DNA from: Thermodesulfobium narugense DSM 14796
GTDB taxonomy: Bacteria > Thermodesulfobiota > Thermodesulfobiia > Thermodesulfobiales > Thermodesulfobiaceae
Direction: 5' to 3'
Length of the DNA stretch: 64,000 nucleotides
Assembly (NCBI RefSeq): GCF_000212395.1
Contig: NC_015499.1
Coordinates: 1,189,421 to 1,253,420 of the forward strand
Position 1 is the stretch's first letter; each line of letters begins with the position of its first letter. Both the position numbers and the translations under genes were made by a program. Below are positions 1 through 8,619 of this stretch, piece by piece. The notes under the pieces are model-generated. The model worked only from the letters and a program-made list of their open reading frames with translations. It searched no databases and had not been told where the DNA came from.

Positions 1-458
1 GAAAGAGGGCCCTGAACATCAAGCTTTGAGGTAGTTTCTGATCTATCTTCAAAAATAAAGTTGCCCTTTAAAACACTTTTAATAACGTTAAAATCATTAT
101 CCTTTGTACCAGCATTTACTACCATCATAAGTTCATCAGCGCTTAATCTGTAAACAATACAATCGTCTACAATTCCCCCTTTTTCATTCAAAATTAAACC
201 ATACCTGCACTTTCCTACATTAATTGTGCCAATTTTAAAAGAAAAAGCCATTTCAATATTTGTATTTGCCAGATCACCTTTAAAATAAAATTCGCCCATA
301 TGACAAGTGTCAAAAAGCGCAGCACTTTTTCTACATTGCATATGTTCTTCAATTATACTCTCATATTGGATTGGCATATTCCATCCCCCAAAGGGTGCCA
401 TTTTTGCTTTTAGCTTAATGTGTTCAGCCTCAAGCGGTGTCGATTTTAAATTCTCCAT
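1..458 (-). CDS. gcvT: Aminomethyltransferase, glycine cleavage T protein (partial, 3' end outside window)
   Basis: The first ~152 residues of a GcvT protein, which moves the methylene group from H-protein-bound aminomethyl to tetrahydrofolate in the glycine cleavage system. Reading on the minus strand I see the family start (STPLEAEHIKLKAKMAPFGG), then AALFDTCHMGEFYFKG and, further on, GGIVDDCIVYRL, which matches the T-protein folate-binding N-domain. The ATG at 456-458 has an AGGAAGGTG Shine-Dalgarno just upstream and follows the rdgB stop by 12 nt, so it is the last visible gene of a dtd-rdgB-gcvT run. The C-terminal part lies before base 1, so intactness cannot be judged. Confidence 0.9.
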   Translation of the reverse strand, partial: MENLKSTPLEAEHIKLKAKMAPFGGWNMPIQYESIIEEHMQCRKSAALFDTCHMGEFYFKGDLANTNIEMAFSFKIGTINVGKCRYGLILNEKGGIVDDCIVYRLSADELMMVVNAGTKDNDFNVIKSVLKGNFIFEDRSETTSKLDVQGPL

Positions 459-470
459 CGTTTCACCTTC

Positions 471-1061
471 CTATTTTCTTAAGATTTGTTTTAAGTTTTC
501 ACTTAATTCTCTAAGTGCTCTGCCTCTATGACTTATCTTTTCTTTTTCTTCAAGTGAAAGTTCAGCCATACTTTTCTCATAGCCTAAAGGAATAAAAATT
601 GGGTCATAGCCAAAACCATTTTCACCCTTCGGTTCAAACCCAATATGTCCCTCACAAACTCCTTCTGCCTGACAAATAATTTTATTCTCGTAAAGAATAA
701 AACAAGCCCTAAATCTTGCAGACCTCTTTTCAAATGGCAAATTCCCAAGAAGTTTTAATATGCCCATACATTTTTCCAAATCTGTTACATCGCCAAAAAA
801 CCTTGATGACAAGACACCTGGTTTTTTGTCCAGTGCATCAACTTCAAGGCCAGAATCATCAGCTAATGAGGCAATATTGGTAGCCTCATAAAACGCTCTA
901 GCTTTTATCAAGGCATTTTCACAAAACGTAGAACCCGTTTCTTCTGGATCAATAAGGCAATTTATTTCTGAAGGCAATACAAAGTCAAAGTTATATTTGG
1001 ACAAAACGTTAACAATTTCTTTTATTTTATTTTTATTATTAGTAGCAAGAAGTAATTTCAT
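471..1061 (-). CDS. rdgB: XTP/dITP pyrophosphatase (RdgB/HAM1)
   Basis: House-cleaning nucleotidase of 196 aa that hydrolyses dITP, ITP and XTP to monophosphates, keeping deaminated purines out of nucleic acids. The family hallmarks are all visible: N-terminal LLATNNKNKIKEI, the metal/substrate loop SLADDSGLEVDAL near residue 67, GFGYDPIFIP, and the C-terminal SHRGRALREL. Length is typical (about 195-200 aa). Its start overlaps the end of dtd by 4 nt (ATGA-type junction), which points to translational coupling; gcvT follows after 12 nt. Confidence 0.96.
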   Translation of the reverse strand: MKLLLATNNKNKIKEIVNVLSKYNFDFVLPSEINCLIDPEETGSTFCENALIKARAFYEATNIASLADDSGLEVDALDKKPGVLSSRFFGDVTDLEKCMGILKLLGNLPFEKRSARFRACFILYENKIICQAEGVCEGHIGFEPKGENGFGYDPIFIPLGYEKSMAELSLEEKEKISHRGRALRELSENLKQILRK

Positions 1062-1507
1062 AAGTTCATCCTTGTATCAAAAATAAGTGTTACAGGGCCA
1101 TCGTTTACAAGAGAAACCTGCATATGTTCTCCAAAAAATCCTTTTTTTACAACAGTTTTTTCTTTTAAAACATTAAACATATATTCAAATAGTTCGTTTG
1201 CTCTGTTTGGCTTCTCAGATCTCTCAAAACTAGGCCTTAAACCTTTTGAGGTATTGGCAAGTAACGTAAATTGAGGGACAATCAAAAGCTCGCCTTTTAT
1301 ATCAAGAAGGGAAAGATCCAAAGGCATCCTTTCAGATTGAAAAAGCCTTAATTTACATATTTTTTCACAAAAAAGAGAGATTTCTTCTTCTTTATCTTCT
1401 TTTTCAAAATTTATTAACAAAACTAGACCCTTGTTTATCGACGAATATAAATTCTTTTCGCTTACACTGACACTTGCACTTAGCACTCTTTGGGCAACAA
1501 CCCTCAA
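1058..1507 (-). CDS. dtd: D-aminoacyl-tRNA deacylase
   Basis: DTD recycles D-aminoacyl-tRNAs (for example D-Tyr-tRNA) by ester hydrolysis, acting in the cytoplasm as a homodimer. The 149-aa protein has the full family signature: MRVVAQRVLSASVSV at the N-terminus, VPQFTLLANTSKGLRPSFE in the middle (the SQxTL-type motif, here PQFTL), and the C-terminal cross-subunit GP motif in LVNDGPVTLIFDT. First gene of the overlapping dtd-rdgB-gcvT run; the gap to the upstream pyrD stop is about 50 nt, so the run may be read through from pyrD. Confidence 0.96.
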   Translation of the reverse strand: MRVVAQRVLSASVSVSEKNLYSSINKGLVLLINFEKEDKEEEISLFCEKICKLRLFQSERMPLDLSLLDIKGELLIVPQFTLLANTSKGLRPSFERSEKPNRANELFEYMFNVLKEKTVVKKGFFGEHMQVSLVNDGPVTLIFDTRMNL

Positions 1508-1559
1508 AACTTACCACATCCCCCTTTGTTGTTCAAATTTTTTCAACAACCTTTCTCTG

Positions 1560-2480
1560 CTAATTAGTTTTGTGAGCAAGAGAAACAATCTCTTCTACTC
1601 CTTTCAAGCCATTTTCTAATAAAAACTTTCTAATACCAATAGAGATCTCGTCCAACAAATCCGGATTGTTATAAAAGCTAGAACCAATTCCAATATAATT
1701 TGCTCCTGCCATAAACATTTCTATAGCAGATTCAACAGAATATACACCCCCAACGCCAATAATCGGTAACTTCGTAGCTCTTCTCAAGTCCCATACACAT
1801 TTAAGAGAAGTAGGTAAAAGAGCCGGACCAGATAAGCCACCGTGTATATTGCCTAAAAATGGTTTTTTTCTATTTATATCAATTCTCATTCCAGGTAAAG
1901 TATTAATTGCACAAAAAATATCTATTCCCTCACCCTCCAGTGAAACTCCCATTTCTTTAAAATTAGATAGCGGAGACAATTTTGCAATCAAAGCCTTTTT
2001 CCACACTTTTCTTACCTTTTTGCAAACTTTAACTGAATCCTTTACATTAGAGGAAAAAGTGACGCCAGCGCTTTTTAAATTTGGACAGGAAAGGTTCAAT
2101 TCAAGAGCAATAACATCATTTTCTATTTCAGTTACTCTATTTGCCAGGTATTCAAAGTCATCAACTGTTTCACCAGATATACTAAATATTAATGGACAAT
2201 CTAAGAAAAAATTTTTTATAGTGGGAAAAAGTTTTAAATATTCATCTATACCAGGATTTTGAAGCCCAATGGAGTTTAGCATTCCTGCGGGAGTTTCAAC
2301 TATTCTTGGTAGTATATTTCCTTCCCTTTTTTTTGTAGTAGCAGTTTTTAAAGTAAAGGCACCAAATTTTTTAAGTTCATAATCACTGCTTACATCATAT
2401 CCCAAACCAAATACCCCAGAAGGTGCTATAAAAGGGTTTTCAAGAACTACATCAGAAAAAATTACTTTTAAATTAGACAT
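1560..2480 (-). CDS. pyrD: Dihydroorotate dehydrogenase, class 1 (probably 1B catalytic subunit)
   Basis: Flavoenzyme oxidising dihydroorotate to orotate in pyrimidine synthesis. Visible: NPFIAPSGVFGLGYD near the N-terminus, TLKTAT, NSIGLQNPGI, the substrate loop LELNLSCPNLKSAG with the catalytic Cys expected for class 1 enzymes, and the FMN phosphate-binding end GVGGVYSVESAIEMFMAGA. I place the start at the ATG ending at 2480 (306 aa), since homologues begin close to the LKVIFSDVVLENP stretch; an in-frame TTG at 2516 would add 12 unlikely residues. A strong GAGGGG sits at the upstream TTG but is about 28 nt from the ATG, so the start stays uncertain. No pyrK (the 1B electron-transfer subunit) is nearby. 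Confidence 0.92.
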   Translation of the reverse strand: MSNLKVIFSDVVLENPFIAPSGVFGLGYDVSSDYELKKFGAFTLKTATTKKREGNILPRIVETPAGMLNSIGLQNPGIDEYLKLFPTIKNFFLDCPLIFSISGETVDDFEYLANRVTEIENDVIALELNLSCPNLKSAGVTFSSNVKDSVKVCKKVRKVWKKALIAKLSPLSNFKEMGVSLEGEGIDIFCAINTLPGMRIDINRKKPFLGNIHGGLSGPALLPTSLKCVWDLRRATKLPIIGVGGVYSVESAIEMFMAGANYIGIGSSFYNNPDLLDEISIGIRKFLLENGLKGVEEIVSLAHKTN

Positions 2481-2629
2481 AAAATACCCATTCTGAAATC
2501 GAATATATCCCCTCAAAATTTAAAATAAAACCTAAAAAATTAAGAATTTTACAAAAAACTTTAGATATCAGTTCACTTATCTCCCTTTAAAATTGCCAAA
2601 ATATATTAATTTAAAATTTTTATACTTTA

Positions 2630-2704
<75 letters not shown>

Positions 2705-2720
2705 ACGAATTTCTCTCTAT

Positions 2721-2984
2721 CTATTTTTTTGCAACTGGGCACTTTGCGCCTTCTATTGAGAGAGACCCTTCACCATTGGATGAGGATTTGCCTGCACTGT
2801 TTTTCGAATTAGCCGAATCTGTCACATAAAAACCAGAGCCTTTAAATACTATAGGTACAGGCACAAAAATCTTTTCGGAAGGACTGCCACACTCAGGGCA
2901 TAAAACTTCCGATTCATCATTGATCGAACGATTTAGCTCAAATTTATTTCCACAACCTTTGCACTTATAAACGTAAGTTGGCAT
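2721..2984 (-). CDS. FmdB-type zinc-ribbon protein
   Basis: Small protein (87 aa) with the N-terminal zinc ribbon of the FmdB/CxxC_CxxC_SSSS family: PTYVYKCKGCGNKFELN followed by CPECGSPSEKI, giving two CxxC knuckles that should bind one zinc. The C-terminal ~35 residues are Ser/Asn/Lys-rich and look disordered. FmdB was named as a putative regulator of formamidase genes, but the general function is unknown. Three ATGs lie in a row; the third (ending 2984) is chosen because AAGGAGGG is 6 nt before it, while the first is nearly in contact with that site. It lies between a good promoter (3019-3047) and tRNA-Pro. Confidence 0.85.
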   Translation of the reverse strand: MPTYVYKCKGCGNKFELNRSINDESEVLCPECGSPSEKIFVPVPIVFKGSGFYVTDSANSKNSAGKSSSNGEGSLSIEGAKCPVAKK

Positions 2985-3018
2985 CATCATCCCTCCTTAG
3001 ATTTAAAATACAAAAAAT

Positions 3019-3047
3019 ATTATAAACTAAAAATTATTATTTGTTAA
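3019..3047 (-). promoter_or_regulatory. Predicted sigma-70-type promoter for the fmdB-type gene and tRNA-Pro
   Basis: On the minus strand a TTAACA -35 box (3042-3047) is separated by 17 bp from a perfect TATAAT -10 box (3019-3024). Transcription would begin near 3012, leaving a leader of about 28 nt before the chosen ATG. The region is very AT-rich, so chance matches are easy, but spacing and both boxes are good. Confidence 0.55.
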
Positions 3048-3203
3048 CAAAAAAATTTATTTATATAAATATTATCAACCTTTTCAATCCCAATTGCAAA
3101 TGAAGTAATATAAGAATTTTTTATTTACAAAACAATTTTTTGTATTAAACAAATTGATATTATAATAATTACAAAGATTAAATATATTACAGGGAGATAA
3201 ATT

Positions 3204-3791
3204 GTGAAAAAAATTATAAGTTCAGACATAAATAGGCTAGACAGGCTTCCTCCAGGTCAAAGGTGGGTTGAAAAACCAATTATATACGACATAAAAAGCG
3301 TTCCCGAAATAGATCTTACATCTTTTAGATTAAAAATATTTGGCATGGTAGAAAACGAATTAATAATTAGCTTTGACGATCTTAAAAAATTAGAACCAAT
3401 AGAACTAACTGCCGATTTTCACTGCGTTACCGGATGGAGCGTAAAAAACGTGATATGGAAAGGAGTTCAAACAAAAGAACTCGCAAAGATTTGTAAACCA
3501 AAAGAAAGTGCAAAGTATGTTTTAGTTCATTGTCGGGAAGGATATGCTACCAATTTCCCTTTGAAATATCTTTTAGAAGAAGATTCTATCTTTGCATGGG
3601 AAATGAATTCGATGCCAATCCCAAAATCACATGGCTATCCTTTAAGAATAGTAATACCTAAGTTATATGCATGGAAGAGTGCCAAATACGTAGAATCAAT
3701 AGAACTAGTTGAACATGATACACCAGGATTCTGGGAAGAAAGAGGATACCATATGAGAGGCGATCCCTGGCTTGAAGAAAGATATGGATAA
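3204..3791 (+). CDS. Sulfite oxidase-like molybdopterin-dependent oxidoreductase
   Basis: Small molybdoprotein (195 aa) of the sulfite oxidase/MsrP fold, comprising essentially only the Mo-cofactor domain. The motif TADFHCVTGWSV places the Mo-ligating cysteine at about residue 74; GVQTKEL, VHCREGYATN, HGYPLRIVIP and the C-terminal GFWEERGYHMRGDPW are typical of the short YuiH-like cytoplasmic group. There is no signal peptide, heme or dimerisation domain, so the electron partner and substrate are unknown; calling it a sulfite dehydrogenase would be over-reading. Start is GTG at 3204 with GGGAG 12 nt upstream. A ThiF/MoeB-like gene lies 1.7 kb away and may or may not be related to cofactor supply. 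Confidence 0.85.
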   Translation: MKKIISSDINRLDRLPPGQRWVEKPIIYDIKSVPEIDLTSFRLKIFGMVENELIISFDDLKKLEPIELTADFHCVTGWSVKNVIWKGVQTKELAKICKPKESAKYVLVHCREGYATNFPLKYLLEEDSIFAWEMNSMPIPKSHGYPLRIVIPKLYAWKSAKYVESIELVEHDTPGFWEERGYHMRGDPWLEERYG

Positions 3792-5396
3792 TTATTTAAA
3801 AAGACTCATTACTACCTGAATAATACCCAGCAAAGCTCCTATCGGAACTCCTAATAGTTCTATTATTCTAAATTCTTTGTCCATTATGCCAAAAACGAGC
3901 CTTTCCATCTCCTCTACTGAAAAACTGTCTATTTTTTCCTTCACTATTAACTTTACATCTACATGAGATATCAAAAGGGATATCCAATCCTTAATATATA
4001 CATATAACCTGTCAATTATGTCTTTTAAAATTAGCTCAATATCCAACCCCATATTCTCAAAAAAAAGGACAATATTGCCGATCCTTCTTGAAAGGAAATA
4101 TTCAACAATTGCATTAACTTTTTTATTTGCTTTATCAGAGCCCAAAATTTCATAAAGCCAGATCTTAAAATTTTCTCTTTTAGCAAGATACAAATTTTTA
4201 AAATAAATTTTTTCTTTATTCTCATAAAGATAATTTAGCAAACCGAATAAAACTTTTTCAAAAACATCATAATTAAAGTAATCTAAAATTTTAAGATTAT
4301 ATATTTTAAGCTTTAAATCATCAATATTTGGTTCAAAAAATGTAAATACCTTACCATAAGAATTAAAAAAGCTATCAGCTGTTATAATTTCGTTTATTTT
4401 TTTTCTCATCAATTCATTTACGCTTAATTCTATACCCTCAATAATAACTTCGTTAGAACTTATCTCATCTCTTAGTGTAGCAACAAATTTTTTGATCTTA
4501 TCAGAAATATAATTAGGAGCAAAAACATTTGTATAGAAAAACAAAGCCTCTTCTACAATACCTTTTTTGGAAGCTCTGATTTCTTCTTCTATAAAAGATG
4601 CTATTTTCTCTACAAACTCATCATCACTTAATTTTGTATATAACCAATTAATAATAAAATTTACTATTAACTTTGAACTGGGTATTATTTCGTTTAAACT
4701 CATTTCTGATAACCTTGAATAAAGCACTTCCTGAAAGTCACTTTGCAGGTACTGCTTTATCTTATTACAAATTAAATCAAGGTTTTCATTACCAAATATG
4801 TCAGCTAAAGTTTTTTCAGCCAAAAGAGTATCAAATTTTTCTTTTATATTATTTCTCGAAGTTATTATTTCAGTTCTTATTTTTTCTAAATTAACAAGTT
4901 TATTTAATGGATTGGACAATATCTTTAAAATAATAGAATCAATGAAAAGCACTATAATGCTTAAATTTTTTTCATACAATCTTACAAACATAGATCTAAA
5001 TCTTGAAGATTTATCCTTAAAGCAATCCTTCGCAGTTCCAAAATCATTGTTCAGTAAAGAATATAGAAAATCTACCAGTGATTTTTTTACTCTCTCAGAT
5101 TTATTTTCAAGCATGTTCATAATAGAATCGTGATTTATTAACTCTTTTTCAACTACACTTGAGAGCCTTTCACTTATTTCTAATTTTGATTTTGGCACTA
5201 TCCCCTGATAACCAAATCTCTTTTTCTTCGGATTAAATATCATCCATACTGCAACAACATTAGTAACGTATCCCACAAGTGCACCAAGAAAGATTGGCAT
5301 TATCAGCAAAAAAAACTCAAATTTAAACATATTTCCAAAAATGAACAAAAGAACATATGGTATTAATAAAGAAAAAAACACCCTATCGAATTTCAA
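3792..5396 (-). CDS. DUF445 family membrane protein
   Basis: A 534-aa protein with two hydrophobic segments near the N-terminus (first ~45 residues), the DUF445 signature VGYVTNVVAVWMIFNP followed by GIVPKSKLEISERLSSV, a long charged helical middle, and a final hydrophobic segment with GVPIGALLGIIQVV. Function is unknown; members such as Bacillus YheB are membrane proteins without assigned activity. I choose TTG at 5394-5396, which has GAGGGTGA about 7 nt upstream and begins the protein right at the first membrane segment. A longer ATG start at 5444 would add 16 residues but has no ribosome site. It converges on the molybdoprotein gene, with the stops adjacent. Confidence 0.82.
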   Translation of the reverse strand: MKFDRVFFSLLIPYVLLFIFGNMFKFEFFLLIMPIFLGALVGYVTNVVAVWMIFNPKKKRFGYQGIVPKSKLEISERLSSVVEKELINHDSIMNMLENKSERVKKSLVDFLYSLLNNDFGTAKDCFKDKSSRFRSMFVRLYEKNLSIIVLFIDSIILKILSNPLNKLVNLEKIRTEIITSRNNIKEKFDTLLAEKTLADIFGNENLDLICNKIKQYLQSDFQEVLYSRLSEMSLNEIIPSSKLIVNFIINWLYTKLSDDEFVEKIASFIEEEIRASKKGIVEEALFFYTNVFAPNYISDKIKKFVATLRDEISSNEVIIEGIELSVNELMRKKINEIITADSFFNSYGKVFTFFEPNIDDLKLKIYNLKILDYFNYDVFEKVLFGLLNYLYENKEKIYFKNLYLAKRENFKIWLYEILGSDKANKKVNAIVEYFLSRRIGNIVLFFENMGLDIELILKDIIDRLYVYIKDWISLLISHVDVKLIVKEKIDSFSVEEMERLVFGIMDKEFRIIELLGVPIGALLGIIQVVMSLFK

Positions 5397-5480
5397 TCTA
5401 TCACCCTCAGCAAAATTGATTAAAAGCAATTTTAAATATAACATATAAGATATGAATATTTAAAATTTAAGGAGTATACA

Positions 5481-6143
5481 GTGATTTCAAAACAATTTGA
5501 AAAAAATATCATGACACTTGGAGAAGAAGATCAAACAAAACTCTTTCAATCTACAGTCTCTATTATTGGAATGGGCGGTCTTGGGGGCTTTGTACTCGAA
5601 CACCTTGTTAGATTAGGAGTAGGTCATATAAAAATTGTAGACAAAGACGTTTTTGAGGAATCAAACTTAAATAGACAAATTCTTTCGGATATGAATTCCC
5701 TTGGCAGACAAAAGGTAGAGATAGCAAAAATCAGAGCAAAAAACATTAACAAAGAAGTAATAATAGATTCTTTTGATACTGAATTCACAGAAAAAAATGC
5801 AATAGAAATATTAAAGGGATCAAACGTCGCAGTAGACGCACTCGACAACAACAATTCTAGATTACTTTTGTTTAAAATAGCCAAAAGCCTTGGCATACCG
5901 GTGGTACACGCAGCAGTTTCAATGACCTCTGGAGAGGTAAGGGTTTTCTTCCCTGAGGACGAGATAATTGACTTTAAGAAAAATAAGGGGACAGAAGAAT
6001 ATAAAGGAACAATTTCACCTACTGTAGCAGTAGCTGCATCAATTCAAGCTATGGAAGTAGTAAAAATTTTGACAAATAAAGGCAGCATGCTAAAAAATGG
6101 TTTGTACTTTGATTTGAAGGATAATTTTTATTCTGTAATTTAG
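5481..6143 (+). CDS. ThiF/MoeB/HesA-family adenylating enzyme
   Basis: E1-like enzyme (220 aa). It has the nucleotide-binding glycine loop GMGGLGG at residues 30-36, the arginine-containing ATP motif SNLNRQILSD, and DALDNNNSRLLL, all typical of the family that adenylates the C-terminus of ubiquitin-like sulfur carriers (MoaD, ThiS). The catalytic-cysteine loop and the CxxC zinc pairs of true MoeB/ThiF are absent and the chain ends right after the core, so it belongs to the short HesA-like group and its partner cannot be named. GTG start at 5481 with AAGGAG 6 nt upstream. No MoaD/ThiS gene is adjacent. Confidence 0.83.
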   Translation: MISKQFEKNIMTLGEEDQTKLFQSTVSIIGMGGLGGFVLEHLVRLGVGHIKIVDKDVFEESNLNRQILSDMNSLGRQKVEIAKIRAKNINKEVIIDSFDTEFTEKNAIEILKGSNVAVDALDNNNSRLLLFKIAKSLGIPVVHAAVSMTSGEVRVFFPEDEIIDFKKNKGTEEYKGTISPTVAVAASIQAMEVVKILTNKGSMLKNGLYFDLKDNFYSVI

Positions 6144-6266
6144 TAAAAATATGAATATTGTGTATCACAAAATTCAACCAATTTATCACGTCTTTAAAGC
6201 CTAAAATTTAATCCTTCATAATTGTGATATACTAAATTTAAATAAATCAAAAAGGGGTGGTGTGTT

Positions 6267-7445
6267 TTGAAATTTCTCTATTTTTTATTGGTCCTTTTAC
6301 TTGTAATGACTATTCGATCAAGCGCTTATGCTATAGACGAGCTTTCAAGTCTTTCAGAAAATAGCAATACCTTTGCCTTTAATATTTTTAAAGAATTAAA
6401 TTCTGATAAAAATATAGTCTTCTCGCCTTTCAGTATATATACAGCTCTTTCTATAGCATCTTTGGGAGCAGGCGGAACAACTAAGGATGAATTTGACAAA
6501 GTTCTAAACAACAATTTGTCTCTTGAACAGTTCCATCAGTCTTATAAAGATATAATAAAAAGCGCCTCGATTGGATCAAATAAGTTTAATATTGCAAATG
6601 CTCTATGGCTTGACAATGGTTTCCAACCAGAGGAAGATTTTTTGAACAGTGCCACCACCTTATTTGATTCCCACGTTGAAAGCTTAGACTTCAAAAACAA
6701 TCCAAAAAATAGCTCAGACACAATAAACTCATGGATAGAACAAAACACAAACGGCCTTATAAAAAATTTGTTAAGTCCAAGTAGTATAAGCAGTAATACT
6801 CGCATGATTATAACCAACGCAATATATTTTAAGGGCAATTGGGAAAGGGCATTTGATCCCAAAGAAGATTCAGAACTAAATTTCTATGTTGAACCAGATA
6901 AACCAGTAAAAACAACTTTTATGCAGCAAAACGGAGCCTTTTTTTACTGCGAAAATCAATCAGTAAAGTTGTTGCAGTTAAACTATGAAGGAAATAGTCT
7001 TTCATTAATAATAATTTTGCCAGAAAAAGACATAGACAACTTCATAAAAAATTTAAGTGATGAAGAGTTTAGATCATTATTGAGAAGTATGAAACCTGAG
7101 GAGTTAAATATAAAAATTCCCAAATTTAAATTCATTTTTTCATCAGATCTAACTAAGCAACTAATCGATTTAGGAATAAAGTCAGCTTTTACCACAAGTG
7201 CTGATTTCTCTGGTATAAGTAAGTCTCAGAATCTCTACATTTCTGACGTTATCCACAAAGCATACATAGATGTGAACGAGACTGGCACAGAAGCTGCTGC
7301 ATCTACATCTGTGGGATTTACTACAACAGCCTTTAATCCTTTTCCAGTAAAAAATTTTATAGCAGACCGTCCTTTTGTTTTCGCGATAATGGATAACAAA
7401 ACAAAAACGTTGTTATTTTTAGGAAAGATATTAAATCCGCAATAA
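6267..7445 (+). CDS. Secreted serpin (serine protease inhibitor family I4)
   Basis: A full-length serpin (392 aa) with a signal peptide (FLYFLLVLLLVMTIRSSAYA). Family motifs in order: NIVFSPFSIYTALS, the long helical core with TNAIYFKGNWERAFD, LSLIIILPE, IPKFKF, and the reactive-centre region with the inhibitory hinge ETGTEAAASTS followed by ADRPFVFAIMD. Small Ala/Ser/Thr residues at P12-P8 mean the loop can insert into the beta-sheet, so it should be an inhibitor and not a dead homologue. P1 by counting from the hinge is a threonine in FTTTAF, but the loop is about two residues longer than in alpha-1-antitrypsin, so the scissile bond is uncertain. TTG start at 6267 behind AAGGGGTGG. A second secreted gene follows 16 nt later. 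Confidence 0.95.
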   Translation: MKFLYFLLVLLLVMTIRSSAYAIDELSSLSENSNTFAFNIFKELNSDKNIVFSPFSIYTALSIASLGAGGTTKDEFDKVLNNNLSLEQFHQSYKDIIKSASIGSNKFNIANALWLDNGFQPEEDFLNSATTLFDSHVESLDFKNNPKNSSDTINSWIEQNTNGLIKNLLSPSSISSNTRMIITNAIYFKGNWERAFDPKEDSELNFYVEPDKPVKTTFMQQNGAFFYCENQSVKLLQLNYEGNSLSLIIILPEKDIDNFIKNLSDEEFRSLLRSMKPEELNIKIPKFKFIFSSDLTKQLIDLGIKSAFTTSADFSGISKSQNLYISDVIHKAYIDVNETGTEAAASTSVGFTTTAFNPFPVKNFIADRPFVFAIMDNKTKTLLFLGKILNPQ

Positions 7446-7461
7446 ATTGGGAGGTTACTTT

Positions 7462-8568
7462 ATGAAATTATTAAAATTTTTCCCTGTTTTTAGTATTTTT
7501 TTGATTTTTCTATTCTCAGTGTCTTTTGCATCAGTATCATATGCAAGTATTGAGTGCGGACAAAATGACATTAATTGTGTTTTGACCTCTATTGATAAAT
7601 CTGATTACGTGAAATTTACCAAATCTGAAACTGAGTACGGACTAAATATAGAGGAAAGCAAGTTTACTATAGAAGCCAATAATTCAGGAGATAATATTAC
7701 ACCGTGGTTCCTAGGGCATCAAATCCCAGAAGAAGCCAAATATTATGTAAAGGGCACTTTAACCTTATTTAGGGGTTTTAAAGAAACGCCGGAAAACTCA
7801 ATATTTAAAACTCTCGTCGAACAGTATCCAGATTTAAGGAATAAAGATTTATCATCTCTTGTAGGAGAAAGTTTCGAATGCATATTTAAAACTAAAGATG
7901 AATTAAAAGATTTCCTTACAAATGGCCTCAATGAGAAATACGTTAGCGATGGCAAATTAATCTCAGATCTTGAAAAAATAGAAAACATAAAATCCGAAAA
8001 TTGGAGACCAATTGAACACACAGTAGTAAAAAAACCTGCAATATATCTTTATCCTACCGCAGATAGCACAATTACTGTGTCAATAGACCCGAACGGCACG
8101 ATTACAAAAACAATTCCTGACTATAAGGGGAAGTGGACTGTAAACGTTACAAAGAATGGCAAAATAGATAAAAAATATGACTATCTCTTTTACGAAGCTA
8201 CTCTAAATGATAGCTTCACGCCAAGCGAAGGTTGGATTGTAAGCTATAACGATCTTAGTTTGTTTTTCGACAAATTTCTGCCAATCTTAGGTTTAAATAA
8301 GAAAGAGGCTGCTCAATTTAAAGAATATTGGCTAAAGAATCTAAAAAGAGCTAACTACTATCTAATAAGCCCGGTATCAAAAGAATTTATTGAAAACAAC
8401 CTAAAGTTAGAAGTAACTCCTAATCCAGATACTGTAATAAGAGTAATTTTATACTTCAGTCCTCTTGACAATCCCATCAACATACAGACGCCTGTTTTAG
8501 AGAAACCAACAAGAAATGGTTTTACAGTTGTAGAATGGGGAGGCATTCTGGGAGACAAAGTAAAATAA
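7462..8568 (+). CDS. Secreted protein of unknown function with a C-terminal KPAIYLYP domain
   Basis: A 368-aa protein with a clear signal peptide ending near ASVSYAS. The N-terminal half (residues ~30-185) is unrecognised and contains three cysteines. From about residue 195 it carries a domain beginning KKPAIYLYPT and ending FTVVEWGGILG; I recall this 'KPxIYLYP ... VEWGG' arrangement from other secreted bacterial proteins but know no function. The start is the ATG at 7462, where GGGAGG lies 7 nt upstream; an ORF start at 7447 would overlap that site. It follows the serpin by 16 nt and is probably in its operon, so a link with protease control outside the cell is an inference only. Confidence 0.8.
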   Translation: MKLLKFFPVFSIFLIFLFSVSFASVSYASIECGQNDINCVLTSIDKSDYVKFTKSETEYGLNIEESKFTIEANNSGDNITPWFLGHQIPEEAKYYVKGTLTLFRGFKETPENSIFKTLVEQYPDLRNKDLSSLVGESFECIFKTKDELKDFLTNGLNEKYVSDGKLISDLEKIENIKSENWRPIEHTVVKKPAIYLYPTADSTITVSIDPNGTITKTIPDYKGKWTVNVTKNGKIDKKYDYLFYEATLNDSFTPSEGWIVSYNDLSLFFDKFLPILGLNKKEAAQFKEYWLKNLKRANYYLISPVSKEFIENNLKLEVTPNPDTVIRVILYFSPLDNPINIQTPVLEKPTRNGFTVVEWGGILGDKVK

Positions 8569-8586
8569 AAGTTTAAAATGTATTTA

Positions 8587-8619
8587 ATGGGCGCAATTTC
8601 TTGCGCCCATATCTTTTTA
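8587..8619. terminator. Bidirectional rho-independent terminator between the serpin operon and the porin gene
   Basis: Perfect 10-bp inverted repeat ATGGGCGCAA / TTGCGCCCAT (8587-8596 and 8601-8610) with a 4-nt loop, followed on the plus strand by ATCTTTTT and on the minus strand by an AT-rich tail. It lies between convergent stops, so it can serve both transcripts. Confidence 0.85.

Noticed and set aside
459-470. Glycine riboswitch before gcvT
   Set aside because: Only 12 nt separate gcvT from rdgB, leaving no space for an aptamer.
1849-2262. Plus-strand ORF of 137 codons inside pyrD
   Set aside because: Antisense shadow of the well-conserved pyrD reading frame, with no recognisable protein motif.
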